NCBI RefSeq assembly: GCF_000003815.2
Contig: NC_049991.1
Location: forward strand, 9,928,506-9,992,505
From: Branchiostoma floridae
Lineage: Eukaryota; Chordata; Leptocardii; Amphioxiformes; Branchiostomatidae
Length of the DNA stretch: 64,000 nt
Reading direction: 5' to 3'
Shown here: one piece after another, positions 57,233-64,000 of the stretch
Numbering within the stretch: the stretch's first letter is position 1
How the letters are laid out: the number at the start of each line of letters is the position of its first letter
Notes under the pieces: generated by a model
Told to the model about the DNA's origin: nothing
The model's input: only the letters and a program-made list of their open reading frames with translations
Database searches by the model: none
Translations under genes and position numbers: made by a program

Positions 57233-60200
57233 ATGGCGGCGCCCGCGCTGTTAGGCGTGTTGGACGAGCCTGTCCGCGACGAACGGGACATTTCCTCCTT
57301 GTTTACGAACAGAGTTGGGGGCAAACCGGTATGTACACCACACGCGTACTTGTTTCCGGGCATCTCTGTAGTTTTCGTACGCTGACAAGCAGTAGAAAGG
57401 TCATTTTCTGTGGGTAACTTTACAGATATTTTGCCCCCCTCCCACACTTGTATAATATTGTATTTTACAGACATACGACATAGCATAGTAAATCGTAAGG
57501 CATATCATATCTATATGTGTTTTGAGTTAAAACTGTGCGTTAAGTTGGAGCCAGTTAACGTTCGTACTTGAAGATATGAGATCGATATGATTCACTGATC
57601 ACATTTTAACTCCATGAATTGATAGTATATCATTACCACAACATGCATATGCTGAATCAGTATATTCTGTCCACCTTTAGGGCTGTGCCCCCCTCCCCAC
57701 CTTCCCAGCGATGCCAATGTGTACCCTGTGTGGCGGCAGACTGACCCTTGTTGTGCAGGTCTACTGTCCCCTGGATGGGTCTCCCTACCATAGGACACTC
57801 TATGTCTTCGCCTGCTGTAGGAAGCAGTGCTGGAATAAGTCAGAAAGGTAACTAGTACTAAATTATGTACTGTAAATACCATATTGTACTTTAAATATGT
57901 TAAAACCTGTAACGTTAACATGTTAATGTTACTCTGTTGTGGGTTCAAGGCAGGGCTTGAAGTTCAAGCCCTGACAGGCCCGATGTTGTGTCCTTGAGAA
58001 AGGCACTTCAACCAAATTAACACACTTCACTCAGTTATACAAACCTTTGGTTAGGGATGTCCTATCAGATAGGGTGTTAAGTGGAGGTGCTGTGTAAATG
58101 TTTGAGGAGACCTACATTTGAGTATGTTAAAGAACACACCACACTTATCCTCTCTTCCTCTTCCTTTTGAAGCGACCGCAATCAACATGTTGATTATTCT
58201 GTCACTTGTAAGTGAAGGGTCAAGGTCACCGGCCAAGGTTTAGGTTTTCACATAAGTTTGTAGGCCATTGACACAAACGAGTTAATGGTGGTGGCTTCAA
58301 CAGTCGCTTGTGGTAGTAAATTCCAATCACTGACAGTACGCGGTAAGAAGGAAGCCTTACAGTACAGTGTCTTACAGACAGGTTGTACCAACTGCCGATC
58401 AGGAGAGCGTCTCGCTCGGGGTGGGGCAGGAGGAAGGAGAAAGGAGTATGGGTCCTTCCTGAACTAAGTCGATCCAACCTTACACTAAATTTGTCTAAAT
58501 GGACGTTCTTGGTTGTACACATGTTGGAGAAAAACCTAAGGCTCAACTATCCTCACTTCCTGTTTTTATTTTTACACACAGTTGGTTTGCAGTCAGGCTA
58601 CAGGTTCCATGTGAAGACCCAAGTTCCCAACATGGAGAGACAGAGGCAGAGGTGGTATTGAACATAATTATTTGTAATGAGCTTAATGCTTCTTAAACAG
58701 AATGATCTTCATTTTAGTGTTGAACTCCAAGTTAAGAAATGTAAGCACTGAACATTTCCTGTATTAGGTACATATAGATAAAATGGCACACTGTTAATAT
58801 TCCCTGTAATATCTATCGGGTCTAAGATTGAAAGAAGAAGAAATTTACTTATATGTGTAATCATCACAGGTTTCTATGGCAACCACAGACTGGTGTGATG
58901 ATGCAGATGACTGGGGTGATGAAGAGGAGGAGGATGCTGTTACCATAACGACATACACTACAATGATAGAGAAGCCAAGACAGAAGGACAATAATGTGAC
59001 CTATGAATCTGTCTGCACAGAACAGTTTCAGAACCTTGATATATCCGATCCTCCAGAACTAACTGGTTTTAACGATGAAAATAGTATAATGAATGAAGAC
59101 AAGCCAGAGGAAGGAATTGCCAACATAGAGAAAGTAGAAAATGTTGTAGCAGAGGATCTACCAGTAGAGGATATAGCAACTTCTTCAATCTCCAAATTAT
59201 TGAGCTTGAGTGCTGACACAGAAGAACCTTCTCAGGGGGAGATTGTGTTTGAAGCATATTACATCAGTGTGTTCGAGGAGCCTACCAACTTGATGGTAGA
59301 CTGTGATGATCATGTAAAGAGACTTATGACTGATTACCAACAGAAGGAAGGTGTGAACTTATCAGCTATGGAAGACTCTGTAACAAGGTATTAACATACT
59401 ACTAGAATTAATCTTTGATACAAAATAGCTGGTGAAACATGATTAGAAAACATTCTTCACACATATCAGGGTTAGACAAGTTTTCAAAAATTCAAAAAGT
59501 CCTATCGGGCAAGTACATTAAAAATTTACTTGCCCGAACCAAATTTTCACTTGCCCGAAATTTAAATTACATTTTTCTATGTTTTCACTTTTATAAATTT
59601 TCACTTTTGTTAAGAGACCACGTCTAGCGAAATAATAGACGTTAAACGAGGACAGCAACAACAACAAAATCAATGTCTCTACTGGCTTAAAAATGACATG
59701 GTCAATATAGGCAGGCATTCAGCCCCATGTGCTGTCACACTCAGTGGTAATTTGAACGGGTCACATCTGGAAATTCTTACTTGCCCGTCGGGTCACATCT
59801 GGAAATGGGAAGCACTTCTGCTTGCCCGAACAGCACTTTTAATTTTCCGGAACAATCGGGCTAATGGACTTGTTTATCCCTGCATATAGAGCTTAATATT
59901 TATTACACGTCATATTTCTCTTAAAGAAGTACTATTACTTCTAATTAACACAATCATTTACTTTTCATATTACTTTTAGCACTTTATATGACTTAAACTT
60001 TGGCTCCTACATCAATGAGATAAAAGTGAAGAGAAGACTTGCACGATTTATTCACATCTTTACACAATCCTCAAAGTAACTAACTCTTCAATTGAGTTTT
60101 CTAACCTTTACTTAGTCTGAATTTAATGTACCACAACTAATCATAAACAAGAAATCTGCAACTGTTCTAGTGCAGGAAAGAAAGGTGGAGGAGAGAGTTA

Positions 60201-61657
60201 CGAGAAGTCCACAGCGAGACACGGGGACAAAATCTTTCAGAAGTTTGCCAAGCGGGTGTCTCTCTGTCCTGAGCAGATTCTGAGGTAGGTCACTGTTCCA
60301 TCTGTTCTAGACGTTAGGAGATCAACTTAAATTGGAGTATTCAAATGTTTGGCATTAATACTTTGCACTAATGTACTAAGCACCTTTGCAGGAGTTACAG
60401 TTGCAATTTGCAAATTATTACATGTATATGACTTTTATTACTATTAGAAGATGTATATTTGCTACTAACACCCCATTCCACTGGAATGCTGAACAATTAA
60501 ACATTTTACAGGCCACTCAATGAGTTTCATAGATAAAGAACAAATCATTTTAAATGACTACATGTACTTCAACTTTGTGCATCATGTACCTATTATAAAA
60601 TGAAGGATCACACAAAAATCTAATTTTGTTATTCCAAATAGCAATTCTCAAGCAACTGGATATGCTTTTGGAAACAATGAAAAATAACGGATGTTATCTG
60701 AAATGTCTCACCATTTCCAAAATTGTATCCAGTTGCTTGAGTAATTGCTATTGGATGTATCTTATTACCTGGATGTCTAACCTGCATCAACATAAATCCA
60801 CTTTTGGTTGGTCAAAGGTCCCTCCACATTTGCCTTCTAGTGGAACTGGGGTCTATAGAAAAAATGATCAATGTTACATTCAATTTGACAGATACAACAG
60901 GAATGGGAAGCCACTTTACATCCAGGACCCAGAAGAAACACTCATGATGCCACCTCCATGTTCAAACTGTGGAGGACAGAGAGACTTTGAACTCCAACTG
61001 ATGCCAACCATGATCAGTATTCTCAGTACACAAGGTGCAAACAGCAGTGGTAAGGAAGGAGAGATTTTCTATGACTGTGAATATGATGTACTGTAAATGC
61101 AGGTGGATTAATGTTCGCGGTTCACGAATTAAAAACCACTGCGAACATTTTCTATCATGGTATGAGATTGCAGTCTATGGTGTTACCGTGAAATTAAAAC
61201 CACCGCGAAACGTCCTTTTACCCGCTACCGCGAAATTAAATCCCCGCGAACTTAAATGCATTTACATGTATTTGAGCTGATTCCTTGCTAGATGCTGTGT
61301 ATTTTCAGAAGGCATTTTTCTCAACTTCCCTCGCTCCACCCTTGTGTAAAAATGAGTACCTAACTTCAGATTGGGAGGTAAAAGAAAATGGAAGACTTCC
61401 AATATCATACTGTGCCCTAGACCTTACCTTTAACCATCTCTTCTCAACCCTCTAGACCTTACCTTTTACCTTGTTTCCAAGGCTTCACCAACAGATGTGT
61501 GCTTTATGTTACAGATCCCATGCTTGAGTTTGGCACAGTGCTGGTGTACACCTGTGTGAGAAGCTGTTGGACACAACAGAGTGTCTCTTGTGTGGAGCAT
61601 GTAGTGGTGCAGGCAGACCCTTACAACCAGTTCTTCATGCAGAGAACTGAAAATTAA
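57233..61657 (+). CDS. PDCD2L: Programmed cell death 2-like protein, 7 exons, 421 aa
   Basis: This belongs to the PDCD2/TSR4 family, whose members act as chaperones or adaptors for small-subunit ribosomal protein and 40S assembly. Exons: 57233-57328, 57681-57847, 58582-58651, 58870-59387, 60171-60284, 60892-61049, 61515-61657. Phases agree and the total is 1266 nt. The start MAAPALLGVLDEPV follows a good context (aaccaacATGG). Exon 2 carries the N-terminal Cys motif (CTLCGGRLTLVVQVYCPLDG). Exon 4 starts with the family signature WCDDADDWGD. Exons 5-7 form the PDCD2 C-terminal domain with CSNCGGQRDFELQLMP and TVLVYTCVRSCW. At 421 aa it is longer than human PDCD2L (about 358 aa); the surplus is in the acidic middle of exon 4. 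For exon 5 the upstream AG (60,170) is used because the nearer AG breaks the frame. Confidence 0.94.
57930..58260 (+). mobile_element. PDCD2L: SINE-like element in PDCD2L intron 2
   Basis: It has GTGGGTTCAAGGC (B-box-like) followed by GTTGTGTCCTTGAGAAAGGC, a core word common to many animal SINEs. It ends around the CTTGTAAGTGAAGG region. The following 58,260-58,480 is probably another repeat of unresolved class. Confidence 0.5.
58870..59387 (+). CDS. PDCD2L: PDCD2L exon 4: acidic linker and conserved middle
   Basis: The largest exon (518 nt). It begins with TTDWCDDADDWGDEEEED, conserved in PDCD2-like proteins. A long Glu/Asp/Ser-rich stretch of probably disordered linker follows. It then returns to conserved sequence, FEAYYISVFEEP and MTDYQQKEGV, matching the human YYICVADE and LLRDYQQREGI segments. 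Confidence 0.88.
60467..60856. mobile_element. MITE in PDCD2L intron 5 with the same ends as the 40-kb element
   Basis: The left end ACCCCATTCCACTGGAA and the right end TTCTAGTGGAACTGGGGT are inverted repeats. Their CCCCATTCCACT core equals the ends of the transposon at 40.46-41.67 kb. Inside lies a hairpin (60,641-60,765) with arms AGCAATTCTCAAGCAACTGG and CCAGTTGCTTGAGTAATTGC, the relative of 14.8 kb. Confidence 0.6.
61091..61268. mobile_element. MITE with CTGTAAATGCA ends
   Basis: The ends CTGTAAATGCA and TGCATTTACATG are inverted repeats flanked by TA on both sides. The inner parts contain repeated CGCGAA/TTCGCGG words. It lies in PDCD2L intron 6, 41 bp after exon 6. It is probably a Tc1/mariner-type non-autonomous element. 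Confidence 0.7.
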
Positions 61658-61784
61658 GCTTGCTAGAATGGAAATTAGGGAGAAATATTTATCTATACAT
61701 GCCATATTTGTAATATTATGTTGTCTTTGTTGAGAAATTTATTTTTAAATCTGTTTTCTTTGAAACAGCATGCATTAATTTGTG

Positions 61785-63050
61785 CATAACTATGATGATG
61801 ATTGGTTTATGATGATTGGTTTATTTATTTCAAAATCGAGGATACCTGGCAGCCAAAGGCTGAATTGCGTATCTTCTTACAGGGATCACAATAACAATCA
61901 TTTAACATTATACATTATACATCTCAAAAACGAACACTTCGGATTGAACTTACAGTACTAAATGCGGAGGAAACGAGTAAACTACTGTAACAGTTTTAAA
62001 ATTTTGTCGTTACAGATAAAATTGATTAAGAATATATCTCTGCTATGTGTCAACTAGCTATAGCTATAGACGTCATTTCCTGATAGCAAAAGTATCGTAT
62101 CACACAAAATGGAGAAATACATTGCTCTTGAAGCCGTGGTAATTACTTTACATCATCGTTGAGAAGTCGAACCAAGTAGGGTATAGGGGAGTCCCTGTAT
62201 CTATTTGTTCTACATTTAACCACTCTGAGTTTGTTAGAGTTTCTGGTGTTTCGTCCATGGAGCTGACCTGTCTTCTGTGGGAGCATGTCTGGGCCCAGTT
62301 TCTTTGCGAATTTTCTGCACAAGTCCTCGCGTCTTTGTTGCAGAGTGTGAAGGCCGGTGCGCTCCAGTGCCGCTTCATAGGACGTGTACTGTCCACCCAA
62401 GATGGTACGGAGAGCTCTCTTCTGAATTCTTTCCAACCGTGCAGTGTGTTCCTTGGTGAGTCCGGGATGCCATACAGGCACGCAGTATTCTACCACGGGT
62501 CTGACATAGGATATGAATACTTGGAGCAAATCATTCACCGTAACATTGAACCTTTTCAGACTTCTAAGCATGAAGAGTCTTCCGTTAGCTTTGGAGATCA
62601 TTTTTGATACATGCGTATCCCATTTTAAGTTTGACTGTAACCATATTCCCAAAAGACACGAGACTACCACGATCTCCAGCGGGGTGCCATTGATTTTGAG
62701 AACTGGAGGGGCAGGCGGAAGCTTCATGAACGAGAAAATCATAACCTTGCACTTGTCTGCATTCAACAGCATGTGGTTTTGACTGGCCCACTGATTAAAG
62801 TCATTGAGCTCTTCCTGCATGATAGATGGCGCATCATGTTGTCGCGTCTCTGCCAACGACAGGTCGTCAACAAATTTCCACTCACTGAGGGGAGACTCTC
62901 TAACAGCGTCATCAAACACAGCCAGGAAGATGAGGGGCCCAAGAAGTGTTCCCTGTGGAACTGAACAGGACAGCGTCTGCCACATAGAGAGCTCGTTTCG
63001 ATACCTGACGCGTTGACGGCGGTTGAGCAGGAAGTTAGCTATCCCAAGTC
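61785..63050 (-). mobile_element. 5'-truncated non-LTR retrotransposon with reverse-transcriptase C-terminus
   Basis: The minus-strand open frame (62,985-62,143) encodes the last 280 residues of a LINE reverse transcriptase. It has CSVPQGTLLGPLIFLAVFDDA, then the active-site FVDD in WKFVDDLSLAE, LLGIWLQSNLKWDTHV, YVRPVVEYCVPVW and RIQKRALRTILGG. The family normally shows LG at the LLG.W motif, as here. Homology starts near 63,050 (NFLLNRRQRVRY). The 3' UTR runs to about 61,785 and ends in AAATAAATAAACCAATCATC-like direct repeats. The frame is long and open, so the copy is fairly young, but the 5' part is missing. CR1/Jockey-type by motif, not resolved further. Confidence 0.85.
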
Positions 63051-64000
63051 ACGTGGCACTCTGAGAGGATTAAGCCACACCCTACCCCCACACACCACTC
63101 TGTGTCGCGCGCGGTCCCGGACGGCCACGCCGTAATTGCTCCGGCCTTTTACGCGCGGATGCCACCTCAGATAATCTGGGTTGAAAAGGAAAACTACGAA
63201 GGACACGCTTCTAATACGGGAGGATCACCGGACGAATCACCAGTCAAACCCGAGGAGGATTTTCCGTCCCGAAATCCACGGTTCTCCGGGTCAGAATGGG
63301 ATTCTTTCCGCCCCAGCTGCCGAGGACCCGGCCCGGCCGCCATGCCCCGTACGTCTCGCCAGTAGGACCATAGGCGGTAGGCCAAGGAATTGTCTTTGAT
63401 TCGCCCGTACACCGTATCGCTGAGCATTGCCGGGGTTGGGGATTACCCGAAGGTCGGGGAAGTCGGCGAAGCCGACCAATCGGCGCAGGAGTTTTTCCAC
63501 CCGAAGGTCGGCTAAGCCGACCAATCGGCGTAGCCGATTTAGAGCGCGGCGAAGCCGTGCGGCGAGCGAAGCGAGCTAGGTGGGAAAGGCCTTTTCTACT
63601 ATCGCCGTTTTCTGCAAAATTCTAATATCTAAGTCAAAACTTTCAAGTGAATTATGTTCGTCGAGTTATTTGGAGGCCATTTAACGTACAAAGAGCACAT
63701 ATTAGTCATTTCAAATTAAAATAAACGCCATTGAATTTTAGCCGATTTCCGGGTCACTGCGTTACCAGCAGTACGGCGGCGGCCACACCACGTCGTCGTA
63801 AAAAAAACGCATCGGTAGCTAGTATATTTACCAAAACGCTGGCACTAACCACATGTAATCGTTATAATCATTGATGCATTATTCTTGTAGAACGGTCCAT
63901 ACTTAAATAATCGCTAAAATGCCATCTGTTTCACGAGATCTGTATTCCTATTAAAGGAAGTTGGTATTCCTATCTCAGTTCTTACTTTCGGGTTGGCGAC
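63051..64000. other. GC-rich segment with short palindromic repeats
   Basis: At 63,430-63,575 the words CGAAGGTCGG, GCCGACCAATCGGCG and CGGCGAAGCCG recur in direct and inverted form, ending with GCGAGCGAAGCGAGC. A GC-rich frame upstream (63,102-63,365) shows no family motif. From 63,600 the sequence returns to AT-rich DNA with no gene in sight. Confidence 0.45.

Noticed and set aside
58226-58546. Open frames on both strands in PDCD2L intron 2
   Set aside because: They lie in repeat-like sequence between exons 2 and 3 and do not fit the phase of the gene.

Overview
The window looks like invertebrate chordate DNA, most probably amphioxus (Branchiostoma). This is an inference. It rests on compact multi-exon genes with GT-AG introns, intron and intergenic DNA full of short SINE, LINE and MITE fragments, a decayed C2H2 zinc-finger array with an amphioxus-like finger consensus, and protein sequences close to vertebrate orthologues but not vertebrate. 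I assembled four multi-exon protein genes by hand. In each, every splice phase matches and the summed coding length is a multiple of three.

Layout. 1-9,657 is mostly non-coding: two assembly gaps, a pogo/Tigger-like MITE, a GA microsatellite and one unidentified GC-rich coding candidate on the minus strand (4,615-5,040). 9,686-22,681 (+) is a 20-exon ionotropic glutamate receptor subunit (958 aa). 23,850-31,048 (+) is a 10-exon polypeptide N-acetylgalactosaminyltransferase (765 aa). 45,906 down to 32,467 (-) is a 9-exon equilibrative nucleoside transporter 4 / plasma-membrane monoamine transporter (497 aa). 46-53 kb is AT-rich and gene-poor, with LINE remnants, degenerate duplicated blocks and a C2H2 zinc-finger pseudogene. 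53.6-56.4 kb holds duplicated exon-like pieces: a foldback pair and a tandem series carrying minus-strand splice acceptors. 56.56-57.2 kb looks regulatory, with five inverted CCAAT boxes about 30 bp apart and four E-boxes in 36 bp. 57,233-61,657 (+) is a 7-exon PDCD2-like gene (421 aa). 61.8-63.05 kb (-) is the 3' end of a non-LTR retrotransposon, followed by GC-rich palindromic repeats.

The four host genes do not form a pathway. They are a ligand-gated channel, a Golgi mucin-type O-glycosyltransferase, a transporter of organic cations or nucleosides, and a ribosome-biogenesis-type chaperone. I found no convincing new biological system. The most interesting points are the unusual residue set of the glutamate receptor, a decayed partial exon duplication inside it, an Asn-to-His change in the GalNAc-transferase WGGEN motif, the conserved TM5 charge-sensor Glu of the transporter, one transposon-end family shared by two genes, and the CCAAT/E-box region upstream of the PDCD2-like gene.
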